Assembly: GCA_016710985.1 (NCBI GenBank)
Contig: JADJTX010000002.1
Span: forward strand, 186,001-250,000
Source of the DNA: Ignavibacteria bacterium
Lineage (GTDB): Bacteria; Bacteroidota; Ignavibacteria; Tepidaquicellales; Tepidaquicellaceae
Reading direction: 5' to 3'
Length of the DNA: 64,000 nucleotides
Shown here in pieces: positions 47,188 through 57,313 of the stretch (position 1 is its first letter; every line of letters begins with the position of its first letter). The notes under the pieces were generated by a model, which did no database searches, was not told where the DNA came from, and saw only the letters and a program-made list of their open reading frames with translations. The position numbers were made by a program, and so were the translations under genes.

Positions 47188-49745
47188 ATGAAACGGAAAA
47201 TATTTCTTAACTTCTTTGTAATTATACTTTTATCCTTTCTATTCGTGATTTTTTTTATAAAGCATGAAGCTGATACTGACAAGAATATTGTAAGTAGTAT
47301 TTCAGAATCCGAAAAAGGTCCCGGATTCGTTCCCGCCGAAGACTGGTTTGCAATGCAGAGAGCGTTTCCATTCGATGAGATCCCGCAGGAAGAATATCAG
47401 AAGTCAATTGAACAGGTAAAGAATATCAGAGCATCAAATCAAACAGATAACTCCTCAGTCTGGACTCTTGCCGGTCCGACAAATATCGAAGGCAGAATTA
47501 CTACGATTGCAATTCATCCAACAAATCCTCAGATAGTTTACATAGGAACCGCAAACGGCGGTATGTGGAAGTCAACTAATTTTTGTCAGAGCTGGACAAG
47601 TATTTTTGATGATCAGAATACCTCATCAATAGGAGCTCTCGCAATTGATCCGCTTAATCCCGAAATAATTTACTGCGGAACCGGAGAGTCGAATTCGTTA
47701 CGCAGCTATTATCCCGGAACAGGAATTTATAAATCAACTAACGGCGGTGCAGACTGGGTGTTCATCGGATTGGACAGTTCTTATTCAATAGGAAATATTT
47801 CAATTAATCCGGCTAATACACAGGAAATCTACGCAGCAGCCGGCGGATGGACAAGAAGAAAAAATGAACAGAGAGGAATTTATAAATCAACTGACGGAGG
47901 ATTTAACTGGTCTAAAAAACTTTACCATTCAGATTCAGTCGGAGCTGTAGATGTTGTAATTGATCCGAATAACCCGGCAAAGGTTTTTGCTGCAATGTGG
48001 GAAAGACAAAGAAGAGAAGATTATGTAAAATACGGAGGAAGGAATTCCGGAATTTTTATTTCAACAAACTCCGGAGAAAGCTGGACACAGGCAGCCGGCG
48101 GTTTTCCGGTAAATGATGTAACGATGGGAAGAATTTCACTGGACATTTCAGGATCTAACTCAAACATCATTTATGCTCTGACGGCATTTGCTAACGGTAA
48201 CTCAAGAGGATTGTATAAATCAACTGACGGCGGAAATGTCTGGTCTCAGGTTAATGCTTCAGCTGCTTCGTCTTCTAACTATGCATGGTTCAACAGGATC
48301 TGCAGAGTCGCACCGGATAATCCGGATAAAGTTTTTTGCGGCGGACTTGAAATGGAATTATCAAATAACGGAGGTGCATCTTTCAGCATTGTAAACAGCT
48401 CACACGTAGATCAGCACGCAATTGCATTCTCACAATCAAATCCAAATTACATTGTCATCGGCAATGACGGCGGAATTGACTATTCAATTAACGGCGGGAC
48501 TTCGTGGCAGTACAGTCAGTCTATTCCGGTAACACAATTTTATGCAGGAGATATTGATTACAACAATCCAAATACTATCTTAGGCGGAACGCAGGATAAC
48601 GGGACTATCAGAACTACCGAAGGTACAGGGGGATGGAATGAAATTTACGGAGGTGACGGGTTTTATTGTCTTGTTCATTACTCAACTTCTTTAAGAGTAT
48701 ATGCATGCTATCAAAGCGGAGGTTTGGGAAGATCAACAAACGGAGGTTCGGGTTTTTAAGTGCGACAACAGGTTTGGATCTGACTTATACAAACTGGATG
48801 ACTCCTTACGTTATGGATAAAAATGATCCGCTTACACTTTACTGCGGAACATATAAAATTCACAAAACAACTAACGGCATGCAGTCATGGACTGCAATCA
48901 GTCCTGACCTTGCAAATGCACACAGACAGAATCTCGGAACGATAACGACAGTTGATGTCGCTAAATCAAATCCGAATGTTATCTATTGCGGAACGGATGA
49001 TGCGAATGTCTGGGTGACATCGAATGGCGGGACAAACTGGACTAAAATAAATTCCGGACTTCCTTACAGGTGGGTAACGAGAGTTGCAATTCATCCTGAC
49101 TCTGCAAATGTATGTTATGTTACTTTGTCAGGATATAAAGTTGATTCGACCGGCTCACATATTTTCAGAACAACAAACTTCGGAGCAAACTGGATCTCCA
49201 TTAAAGGAAATCTTCCCGATGCGCCGATCAATGATGTCATCATTGATCCTGCGAATACAAACACACTTTACATCGGAACGGACATTACCGTCATGGCAAC
49301 TAATAATCTCGGAGCCAGCTGGTATGTTCTTGGGACAGGTATTCCATCGAATGTTCCGTGTCATGATCTGACATTTCATCAGCCGACGAGAACGCTTGTT
49401 GTGTGGACACACGGAAGAAGCGCGTATAAGACTATTATTCCGGCAGTAGGCATTCAAAACAATAATTCTCAAACACCGGCTTCATTTAAGCTTGAACAGA
49501 ATTATCCCAATCCATTCAATCCGGTTACAAATTTGGAATTTGGGATTTCGAATTTGGGATTTGTTTCTTTGGAAGTTTTTGATGTGCTTGGAAATAGAAT
49601 TGCTACATTAGTGAATGAGAAGAAGAGTCCGGGAACATATTCAGTGAACTGGAATGCTTCGGATTTTTCAAGCGGAGTCTATTTTTATTCATTATTTATA
49701 GATGGAAAGAATATGCATACGAGAAAGATGCTGCTTGTGAAGTAA
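47188..49745 (+). CDS. Secreted sortilin/BNR propeller with T9SS sorting domain (one frameshift)
   Basis: Frames 47188-48759 and about 48757-49745 form one protein of about 852 residues. It has an N-terminal signal or anchor helix (about 5-25), a propeptide, many BNR/Asp-box repeats (KSTNGGADWVF, KSTDGGFNWSK) and a T9SS end (NYPNPFNPVT...). Adding one T to the T5 run at 48753-48757 restores GGSGF-LSATTGLDLTYTNW. The linker after NPVT (NLEFGISNLGFVSLE) is encoded by an ATTTGGG-type heptamer array, as with the minus-strand T9SS gene. It parallels the gene at 9800-12372. Confidence 0.83.
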
Positions 49746-49787
49746 AAAATTTCCAAGCCCGAATCAAAAAATTCTGTTTCAGTAAAG

Positions 49788-50890
49788 TCATAATACTATT
49801 GTTAAAAATATAAAAGCAATGAAAAGCGCAATGTGAATGAATCCCTCAAGCGCATTTGTTTCTCCGTCCTTGAAGCTGAGAATTCCAATGAATAAGGAAA
49901 TTATCACCATTGTCGCCTGAACAGGTTCGAGTCCCAGAATGATCTCCTTACCGGTAATAAAACTCAGGATCAGCACAGCAGGTATTGTCAAAGAAATTGT
50001 TGACAGCATTGAACCTAAGGAAATGTTAAATACACGCTGCATGTCATTGTTCAATCCTGCTCTTATCGCTGTCAGAGCTTCCGGAGAAATTATAACCAAT
50101 GCAACTACAAGACCGCCTATGGACTGAGGAAAGTTCAGTACCGTTATTTCATAATCTATGAATATTGAAAGATATTCGGCGAGAAGAGAAATTATAACTA
50201 TCAGTGATACGAGCATTGAAATATTATAAACCGGTCTGATCTCATTTTTTAGCGGAAGATGTTCATGAGAATCCTTATTATTTTTTTCTTCTGATCTTCA
50301 AATTGAAAATAAAAATTATGCTGACCGGACTGCAGTTTTAAGAAAAATGCATAAAGCAAAAGGCATATCAGGATCAGAAAAACAGAATAAGAACTTTCAA
50401 GCCTGTCCGGTAGAAGGTTTGGCATTATCAATCCCAGCCCGATTATTCCTATTATCATGGACAGATATGAGTTTGTACTTTTCAGATTATACTTCTGCTG
50501 ACCGTATCTGATTCCACCGGCAAGCATTACAAATCCCGTAAGCCCGTTTAGTAAAATCATCAGAGTTGAGTAAACAGTATCGCGAGCCAGTGTCGGATTA
50601 TTTTCGTCATGCAGTATGAATGTGCTTATCATGATTATTTCTACGATCACGACAGAGAAGGTAAGAATCATCGTTCCGTAAGGTTCGCCGAATTTGTAAG
50701 CAAGCTGTTCAGCATGATGAACGACTCCCATTGATGTATATATTATTACTGCGAAAACTATGATGAAGATAGTTGTTTCGAAAAAGAAATTATCTCTTAC
50801 AGACGTGACCTTTAAAAGCAGTGATACCAAAATGAAAACAACAGCAGATAATACTAACGAAGGTTCCTTTTTTATGAAGTTAATTATCAA
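49788..50890 (-). CDS. ChaA-type Ca2+(Na+)/proton antiporter, frameshifted
   Basis: Minus-strand frames 50890-50249 and about 50287-49788 join into about 367 residues, the usual length of ChaA-like ionic transporters. Two inverted-repeat motifs are present: EPYGTMILTFSVVIVEIIMI and SPEALTAIRAGLNNDMQRVF. Adding one base to the T7 run at 50281-50287 (A7 on the coding strand) restores DQKKKNNKDSHEHLPLKNE across the loop between the halves. About eleven helices. It would extrude calcium or sodium across the inner membrane. Confidence 0.85.
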
Positions 50891-50944
50891 TATTCAGATA
50901 TCGGTTAAATTGCTCAGAAGCTTTTCAGAAATGACAAATGCTTA

Positions 50945-51085
50945 AACTTCAGTAATTAATTAAATTAGATTCATTACTAATCAATCAATACTCAATACTC
51001 ATTGCTCATTACCCAATATTCATCACTCATTATTAATCATTCATTATTCATTCCTCATTATTCATTGCTCATTGTTCATTGCTCA
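50945..51085. repeat. CATTGCT-type heptamer array, 3' end of the CpcT-like gene
   Basis: CATTGCT/CATTACT/CATTATT-like units fill 50970-51085. Read on the minus strand this is the AGCAATG array seen at 17723-17799. It encodes the last residues of the CpcT-like protein (DEQ) and its stop codon. Confidence 0.8.
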
Positions 51086-51708
51086 TCTCTCCTTTTAAAA
51101 ACATATCCGCCTTTCACAGCGCCCCAGACCTGTTTGCCTTCTTCATCATATCCTCTGTCCCAGCTTATGATTTTATCACTAGTTATCTTCACTTCAGAAG
51201 TTGCATATTTCGCACCCCGGAGATCGCTTAAGCAATTGTTTCCTTCAGTACTTCCTTCGTAAGTTGTATCATTCATTAATGTCAATATTACTGAACATCC
51301 TTCGCGGAGTGTGAGCGAATCCGGATTCAGCTCTGATAATGGATTTTCCTTTTTCCATTCCCCGGCAAATCTCAGCGGATCAGTGATCGTAAATACAGCG
51401 CTTTCAAATCTGCCTTCGTAGGTATTGGTAATTCTGTAAACCCTCTGTCTGTAAGGTTTATCCTGAGCCTCTGCCGTAGCCTGTTCTACGTAAAGCCAGT
51501 ATGCAGGTGATAATTCAGGCCAGATCCTTTTCATATGTAATCGTATGTCATAATAATCCGAATCGTTTTTAGACTGTTCTTCACTGCTGAAAGAACCTTC
51601 CATCATTGCGACGAGTGCACTTGTGTTAATACTTTTTATCTGGCAAAAACTTTGTTGCAGAAATATTGAAAACAAAAATATTGTAAAGAAGACTTTTGTT
51701 AATGACAT
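51076..51708 (-). CDS. Exported CpcT/CpeT-like protein
   Basis: A 210-residue protein with a signal peptide (about 1-22) and a CpcT/CpeT-type beta-barrel fold: MEGSFSSEEQ, DIRLHMKRIWPELSPAYWLY, VEQATAEAQDKPYRQRVYRI and GCSVILTLMNDTTYEGSTEG. In cyanobacteria such proteins attach bilins to phycobiliproteins; here there are no phycobiliprotein genes and it is exported, so it must do something else, perhaps bind a small ligand. Its last codons lie inside the heptamer array. Confidence 0.82.
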   Translation of the reverse strand: MSLTKVFFTIFLFSIFLQQSFCQIKSINTSALVAMMEGSFSSEEQSKNDSDYYDIRLHMKRIWPELSPAYWLYVEQATAEAQDKPYRQRVYRITNTYEGRFESAVFTITDPLRFAGEWKKENPLSELNPDSLTLREGCSVILTLMNDTTYEGSTEGNNCLSDLRGAKYATSEVKITSDKIISWDRGYDEEGKQVWGAVKGGYVFKRRDEQ

Positions 51709-51772
51709 TATTATAATTCTAATTTTTTATTCTTTTCCAAAGACTCTTTCTTAATCTTATTTTTAAACTCAA

Positions 51773-52210
51773 TTACTTTTTCCAGTATTTTTTATCCGAA
51801 GTCGCCAGTATTTCAACAGCGAGTAAAGCTGCATTCTTTGAATTGTTAATTGCGACTGTCGCGACGGGAACACCGTAAGGCATCTGAACAATCGATAAAA
51901 GTGAATCGAGACCTTTAAGTGTTTTCGTTTCGATAGGAACTCCAATCACAGGAACAGGTGAATATGCAGCGCACATTCCGGGAAGATGAGCCGCGCCGCC
52001 CGCGCCCGCGATTATGACTTTTATTCCTCTTTTGTATGCTTTCTTTGAATAGGATGCCATAAGATCAGGAGTCCGGTGAGCTGAAGTGATCTTTAATTCA
52101 AATGGAATGTCAAACTCATTTAAAATCTCTGCGGCTTGTTTCATTACAGGCATATCGGAATCGGATCCCATTATTATTCCGATCACCGGCTTTCTTTTTT
52201 TATCCATCAT
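51773..52210 (-). CDS. purE: 5-(carboxyamino)imidazole ribonucleotide mutase
   Basis: A 145-residue enzyme that moves the carboxylate of N5-CAIR to give CAIR in de novo purine synthesis. The active-site sequences are GIIMGSDSDMPVMKQAA, SAHRTPDLM and IAGAGGAAHLPGMCAAYSPV, followed by the conserved QMPYGVPVATVAINNSKNAA. The C-terminus is about 15-20 residues shorter than usual but keeps all catalytic parts. It overlaps the upstream phosphatase stop by one base (TAATG), so it is translationally coupled. purK is not in the window. Confidence 0.93.
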   Translation of the reverse strand: MMDKKRKPVIGIIMGSDSDMPVMKQAAEILNEFDIPFELKITSAHRTPDLMASYSKKAYKRGIKVIIAGAGGAAHLPGMCAAYSPVPVIGVPIETKTLKGLDSLLSIVQMPYGVPVATVAINNSKNAALLAVEILATSDKKYWKK

Positions 52211-53670
52211 TAATTCCTTTGTATTATCAAAAGTGTAAGATCATCTCTCGACACGCTGTTGTTTGTAAATTTCTTAACATCTTCGATCAGCCCGTTTACA
52301 AGTTCATTCGATTTCCTGTCTGCATTATTATTAAGGAAAAGTTCCAGGTTATCTAGACCGTATTCTGATTTACTTGCGTTCATCGCTTCATTCACGCCGT
52401 CTGTATAAAGGATCAGTTTATCTCCTTTATTAAAATCAAACAAAACTTCATTTGCAGTTCCTTCTTTTTCAACAGTATTCATCGCGCCCAGAGCCAAACC
52501 GTGTTTTTTTATTTTAAATATTTCCTTAGACTCGCCCGAAATTTTATACGGGGGAAGATGCCCGGCATTGAAAAGCATGCATTTATTTTTTTCAAGATCA
52601 ATGATGGCAAAGATAGCAGTCACAAACATTTTCCTGCTTTGCGTCTTTCGTATCATACGGTTGAGTTTTTCCAGAACCAACTTCGGATTGGTATTCTCCT
52701 CAAGTATCAGATGCATGCAGCTTCTAAGTCCCGATAGCAACAGTCCGCTTGCAACACCATGTCCGGAAACATCACAAATAAAAAATCCGACTTCATGATC
52801 AGAGATTTTAAAGTAATCGAAATAATCTCCTCCCACTTCGCTTGCCGGTACAGATATAGCTGAAATTTCAAGTTCGCCTATTACCGCATCATTTTTCGGA
52901 AGCATTGAAAGCTGAATCTCTCTTGCATAGTTCAGCTCTTTCTTCATCCGTATGTTCTCATAATTTTTTGCCTGGTAAACGTTGTACTGTTCAAAAAATT
53001 TCTTCTGTCTTTTCCTTTCGGAAGTAATGGCTATGATAAAAAACATGAATGCAGTTATCAGATTCGGCAGGCCGGCTGACATGGTAAACTTCGAATTATA
53101 AAGAAGCATAGCTACCAGTGAGCCTCCGACTGCAATCACAAACAACTGTATTATTTCCGTTCTTGAAAGTTTGAATATCAAAACCATTATGCCGAAGAAA
53201 ACTATGTACTGGACAAAGGCATCATCACGGTCTGTGTCCATGGAAAACGTTACTCCGCGCGCTAACGTATCCACTTTTTGTTTGCCGCGGGAATCACCTT
53301 TGTCAACCTGCTCTGAAGTCACTTCTTTATCATCTTCATCCTCCGGGTAGACAACATTGATTGTGATAGTCATGAAAAGCTGCATTATCAGGAAAATGAA
53401 AATGTATCTTCTTATGTTGAGAAGAGAAAAAATTCTCTTATAAAATGCAATCCCGATGCTGATAATTATCAGATTAACAATAGTAAGAACGAGAGCAGCA
53501 TTAAAGGTCTGTTGATCTGCAATATTTACAATCAGGGCTATACCGAAAAGAAATTCAAAAATTATTAACATCACCCTGAATATCTTCAGGTTTCTTTCGT
53601 CAAGATACTGATTGTATGCCGCTTCACGGGGAAGTGTAAGATACTTGTCAAATGTTTCTATTAATTCCAA
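52210..53670 (-). CDS. Membrane-anchored SpoIIE/RsbU-type PP2C phosphatase
   Basis: A 486-residue protein. The N-terminal half (about 30-230) has about six hydrophobic helices with an acidic loop (VYPEDEDDKEVTSEQVDKGD); a short coiled segment (about 235-265) leads to a SpoIIE/PP2C phosphatase domain (about 270-486) with acidic metal sites SEVGGDYFDYF, FFICDVSGHGVASGLLLSGL, LILYTDGVNEAM and RDDLTLLIIQ. Such proteins dephosphorylate anti-anti-sigma factors in response to a membrane signal. No sigma-factor or STAS gene is adjacent. Overlaps purE. Confidence 0.9.
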   Translation of the reverse strand: MELIETFDKYLTLPREAAYNQYLDERNLKIFRVMLIIFEFLFGIALIVNIADQQTFNAALVLTIVNLIIISIGIAFYKRIFSLLNIRRYIFIFLIMQLFMTITINVVYPEDEDDKEVTSEQVDKGDSRGKQKVDTLARGVTFSMDTDRDDAFVQYIVFFGIMVLIFKLSRTEIIQLFVIAVGGSLVAMLLYNSKFTMSAGLPNLITAFMFFIIAITSERKRQKKFFEQYNVYQAKNYENIRMKKELNYAREIQLSMLPKNDAVIGELEISAISVPASEVGGDYFDYFKISDHEVGFFICDVSGHGVASGLLLSGLRSCMHLILEENTNPKLVLEKLNRMIRKTQSRKMFVTAIFAIIDLEKNKCMLFNAGHLPPYKISGESKEIFKIKKHGLALGAMNTVEKEGTANEVLFDFNKGDKLILYTDGVNEAMNASKSEYGLDNLELFLNNNADRKSNELVNGLIEDVKKFTNNSVSRDDLTLLIIQRN

Positions 53671-54069
53671 GTTTGATTTTGTATTTATAAATTAAATATT
53701 AAAAACGATTTCATACCGGCAATGTTGCATAAAATATTGAAGACAAAAGACCGCCACTAATTTCACGAATTTACACGAATTATTCGAGTTAAATTGAGTA
53801 AACACTTATTAAGAATTTACCTCAAAGACCGAAAGGCTCAAAGTATTATTTATCTTTCCATTTTTTACTTAGAGACTTCGAGTATTAGAGGTTAAGACTC
53901 CCTTGCTTGTGACAATAAATATCTGAAGTTGTGCAAAACACTTTTTTCTTGTCATTCTGAGCGAAGCGAAGAATCCCAACACTTCAATTCTATATTAATT
54001 TTTGGATTCTTCACATCACTCAGCTTCGCTCCGTTAGTTCTGAATGACAAAATGAATAAACTTCAGATA
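53671..54069. other. 399-bp intergenic region with two repeats
   Basis: Holds a hairpin-repeat relic (CCACTAATTTCACGAATTTACACG, 53754-53777) and the inverted-repeat element at 53948-54051. The forward ORF at 53929-54348 reads CHSERSEESQ, a well-known spurious translation of this repeat. Confidence 0.7.
53948..54051. repeat. Interspersed inverted-repeat element (CATTCTGAGCGAAGCGAAGA type)
   Basis: The left arm TTGTCATTCTGAGCGAAGCG (continuing AAGAATC) and the right arm TCAGCTTCGCTCCGTTAGTT (then CTGAATGACAAA) are imperfect inverse copies around a 40-bp centre. This is a widespread non-coding bacterial repeat with a characteristic spurious peptide, CHSERSEESQ. It lies between the convergent ends of nothing but the phosphatase start and the cyclophilin stop. 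Confidence 0.8.
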
Positions 54070-56220
54070 TTAATTAATTACAACATCTTCAATGAAGTCA
54101 CCGATCATGATTTTATCAACAACGTCAATACCATCTGTCACCTTTCCGAAGATAGTATATTTTCCGTCGAGATGCGGTGTCGCGGAATGCGTGATAAAAA
54201 ACTGGCTGCCTTCTGTATCCTTTCCGCTCGAAGCCATTCCTACCATTCCCCTTTCATAAGTCATCGGGGAAAACTCGCTCCGAATGGTATATCCCGGTCC
54301 GCCATAGCCTGTACCTGTCGGGTCTCCGCCCTGTATGACAAAATTTGAAACAACTCTGTGAAAGACAGTGCTGTCATAAAAACTCTTTTCAGCTAATTTT
54401 AAGAAATTCATTACAGTAAAAGGCGCGGCATCGGGAAGCAATTCTATTTTAATATCTCCTTTGTTGGTTATCAGAGTTATTAATTTTTTCTGATCAAGAC
54501 CTTCCATGTAATCCCAGTCAAAATCATACTTCGGCTTTGCAGCAAATTCATACTTCTTTCCTGTGATCTTTTCCAGTGCATCCGCAGAAGACTTTGCAAT
54601 TTCATAATTCTCCGAAGCAAGATTCTGCTCTAATTTTTTTATTGTATTATCATTGTAAAGATCTTTCATTGCATCTATGAAAATTAAATTAACATCATTG
54701 TCTTTGGGATATTCAAGCTCATTATAATCAAACAACATTACCGCGGACGTTTCTTCTCTGTTTTTTAAATACAATGAATCTTTCAAAGCGCTTAAGGAAA
54801 CATCGACGATGACTGGATCTTTTGAACCGGAAAATTCAGTAAAGATCAGCCGCATTATATTTTGATTTTCTTCATTGACCTTCTCATCAAGGTTGGAAAG
54901 CATTTCGACAAAACCTCTGTAGAGTACTGCAAGGTCTTTGCTTCCGATCATAGCTCCGGTTGTGTTTGGATTCTTTTCATTATATCTCTGAACATCTGCG
55001 CTTATGGTATCACGCACTTCCTTATAGATCAATCCGTCATTGAAATTTCCGAAAGCTTTTACGATGGCGGACTTGAAATTATAGTCATCAGTTTTCGAAT
55101 ATGCTTTCATAAGATCATCTTTGACTTCATCCCGATATATAAGTGACATTGAATTAACAAGTTCGGATTTTTGTCTGAATGTAAGATCCGGAACCGAATC
55201 AAGAGCGTAAACAAATTCTTCTTTGATCTTTTCCGATAAAGATTTCGCAACAACATTACTCGATTTGTTTACATCCATGAATAATTTTCCGAAAACATTA
55301 AGAGCGGTTAAGGAAACATGTTCATTTTTATCACCAATGCCATCACCCAAAACCGAGTATAACTGAAGCGTTAATTCAGTCAGTGAATCCCGGTTATAGT
55401 TTGTCAGTGAATTCAGCATGTTCACTTTCACACGCCAGTCATCTTCGGAATTAAATGATTCAAGCATATACATCAGAAGCAGTTTGTCCTGAAGCTTTCC
55501 CATTGCATTGTAAGCCCACATTCTCGTCTGCGCATCCTTTGATTCGGCAAGAGTATAAATTTCCTGTTCAGCAGTATCGAGTAAATTTTTATCACCGGTT
55601 CTCCAGAAAGCGAAAGCAATATTTCTTTTAACCAATGAGTCATTCATGTTGGCAATTTGTTTAAGAGCATAAACTGAATTTTCATTTTTGATCTTTCTTA
55701 ATGCAAATCTGCCGATCGACATTGCAAGAGAGCGGTAAACATCTATGTCATTAAACATTTCGTCGGAATAAACTTCAAGCATATTGTCTAAATCTTTTTC
55801 ATCTCCGATTTTTCCCAATGCAGTAATAACATCAGACGGATACCATTGAAGAAATCCTTTCCCTGACGAAAGTAAATCTCTACAAGCTTTACAGGGCATT
55901 TGTCCGATTGCAAAAGCCAAAAGCTTATAATCATTTGGAGTCAAATATTTTCTTGACGGATCTATCCATGGGTTCGGGTAAAAGTTTAATTGTGAAGCGA
56001 AGGCAGTATCACCGGTATTTGCAAAAGCAATTATTGCCATTGGTATCAGAACAGAATCATTGATAGATAAAAATTTTACCAATTCATTGTTCTTTCCAAA
56101 AACCCGTCTGTCCTGCAATTCGAGTATTTCTCTTTGCTCAGGTGTAAGAGTTTGAGAAATAAGAACTGAAGCAGTGAGTAAAATTAAAAACACAAAAAGT
56201 ACTTTTGTAAGATTTTTCAT
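54070..56220 (-). CDS. Exported HEAT-repeat protein fused to cyclophilin-type peptidyl-prolyl isomerase
   Basis: A 716-residue periplasmic protein. A signal peptide (about 1-22) is followed by a long alpha-helical solenoid of HEAT-like repeats (about 30-540; for example VITALGKIGDEKDLDNMLEV and MWAYNAMGKLQDKLLLMYML), then a cyclophilin domain (about 555-716) with FHRVVSNFVIQGGDPTGTG, RGMVGMASSGKDTEGSQFFI and HLDGKYTIFGKV. The cyclophilin catalytic residues (R in FHR, FFI, H in HLDGKYT) look intact. It should assist proline-limited folding of envelope proteins, with the solenoid as binding arm. The long solenoid before the isomerase is unusual. Confidence 0.9.
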   Translation of the reverse strand: MKNLTKVLFVFLILLTASVLISQTLTPEQREILELQDRRVFGKNNELVKFLSINDSVLIPMAIIAFANTGDTAFASQLNFYPNPWIDPSRKYLTPNDYKLLAFAIGQMPCKACRDLLSSGKGFLQWYPSDVITALGKIGDEKDLDNMLEVYSDEMFNDIDVYRSLAMSIGRFALRKIKNENSVYALKQIANMNDSLVKRNIAFAFWRTGDKNLLDTAEQEIYTLAESKDAQTRMWAYNAMGKLQDKLLLMYMLESFNSEDDWRVKVNMLNSLTNYNRDSLTELTLQLYSVLGDGIGDKNEHVSLTALNVFGKLFMDVNKSSNVVAKSLSEKIKEEFVYALDSVPDLTFRQKSELVNSMSLIYRDEVKDDLMKAYSKTDDYNFKSAIVKAFGNFNDGLIYKEVRDTISADVQRYNEKNPNTTGAMIGSKDLAVLYRGFVEMLSNLDEKVNEENQNIMRLIFTEFSGSKDPVIVDVSLSALKDSLYLKNREETSAVMLFDYNELEYPKDNDVNLIFIDAMKDLYNDNTIKKLEQNLASENYEIAKSSADALEKITGKKYEFAAKPKYDFDWDYMEGLDQKKLITLITNKGDIKIELLPDAAPFTVMNFLKLAEKSFYDSTVFHRVVSNFVIQGGDPTGTGYGGPGYTIRSEFSPMTYERGMVGMASSGKDTEGSQFFITHSATPHLDGKYTIFGKVTDGIDVVDKIMIGDFIEDVVIN

Positions 56221-56351
56221 TTTTAGAATATATAGTAAAATTTTTTTAAGAGTTACTCCTTTAGCAAAACAAAATTTGACAGCTTACTTACAGAATTTAG
56301 GAATCAGTTTAGTTAACTAAGTTAACGGCTTCTAAAAGTAAATATTTTTTT

Positions 56352-56420
56352 TGACACTAATTTACACAAATTTACACTAAAAAAATTTTAATACGAGAAA
56401 ATTAGTGAAAATTCGTGGCA
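56352..56420. repeat. Short inverted-repeat relic (CACTAATTTACAC / TTCGTGGCA)
   Basis: TGACACTAATTTACACAAAT on the left pairs imperfectly with the complement of ATTAGTGAAAATTCGTGGCA on the right. Half-copies occur at 21781-21819 and 53754-53790. These resemble the repeat cores found in the GxxExxY-linked array at the window start. Confidence 0.6.
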
Positions 56421-56458
56421 TATTTTTTTTTAATAGCAGTTGTGAATGAATTTTCACA

Positions 56459-57313
56459 CTAAAGCTTTATTCCAAACCCGATGGTGATCTTTCTGCTTCT
56501 GTTATCTCCAAAATCTTCCTGCTCGACCCTCAGGTTCAGAGAAGATCGTTCTTTATCATCAAAGAAAAAAATTGCAGCCATATCATATTTATACAGGGAA
56601 GAAGTATTCTTCTCAAACGGTTCTTCATATCTTCCGTAAAGTTCAAACAGCATATAATATCGTTTAATAGACAGACTCCCGGCAAATGATGCATAATAAT
56701 CTGATTGGCTTACGTCATCGCCGTAAGTTCTTTTAAAATTTGTGCCGATGATCGGATTAAAGCCGAAGACCCACCGGTTGTCTGTTCCGTCATACATAAA
56801 TTTTATATCAGATACATTCCGCAGCGGGATAATAAAATCCGGATATCTTGGAATGAAAGACAAACTTGTTTGAAACACAGACACATCAGCATAAAAATCT
56901 GATTCAAGAGATACAGCAGGCTCGATCTTAGCGTATCCCTTACGGTTTTCATACAGTTTGTAATACACATCAAACCCGCCTTTTAGTTTTTCCAGCTGAT
57001 CTTTCGGTTTACTGGAATAATCAAACTGTATTGAAGGCGAGAATCCCCACGAATCATAACGGAATCCTTTGTATATCACAGCGACATCTATATTGAAAAC
57101 AGCCGCCTGATCATCATTCTGCTTATATGACAAGACACCGGGTTTTGTAGTCTCACTTGAAACATCGAAAGTTCTTCTTATCCCGATTAATTCCTGTACC
57201 TTATCCAGAAAAGATTCATCATTTATTTTAGTTTTTGTCTGAGAATATGATATTGATGAAAAAAGGATCAATGTAAACAAGAAAAGGTAAACTACAATAA
57301 ATGTTCTGGTCAA
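56459..57313 (-). CDS. Predicted exported beta-barrel protein of unknown function
   Basis: A 284-residue protein not recognised. A signal peptide (about 1-24, ISYSQ) is followed by beta-rich sequence with alternating aromatic residues ending KITIGFGIKL, the look of a small outer-membrane barrel. The start is taken as the TTG at 57313 because no ATG gives the leader; this matches the TTGACCAG start at 28162. It is divergent from the NRPS across 657 bp, so no functional link is implied. Confidence 0.62.
   Translation of the reverse strand: MTRTFIVVYLFLFTLILFSSISYSQTKTKINDESFLDKVQELIGIRRTFDVSSETTKPGVLSYKQNDDQAAVFNIDVAVIYKGFRYDSWGFSPSIQFDYSSKPKDQLEKLKGGFDVYYKLYENRKGYAKIEPAVSLESDFYADVSVFQTSLSFIPRYPDFIIPLRNVSDIKFMYDGTDNRWVFGFNPIIGTNFKRTYGDDVSQSDYYASFAGSLSIKRYYMLFELYGRYEEPFEKNTSSLYKYDMAAIFFFDDKERSSLNLRVEQEDFGDNRSRKITIGFGIKL

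Noticed and set aside
53929..54348. 139-codon forward ORF
   Set aside because: Contains the spurious CHSERSEESQ peptide of an interspersed repeat and overlaps the cyclophilin gene on the other strand.
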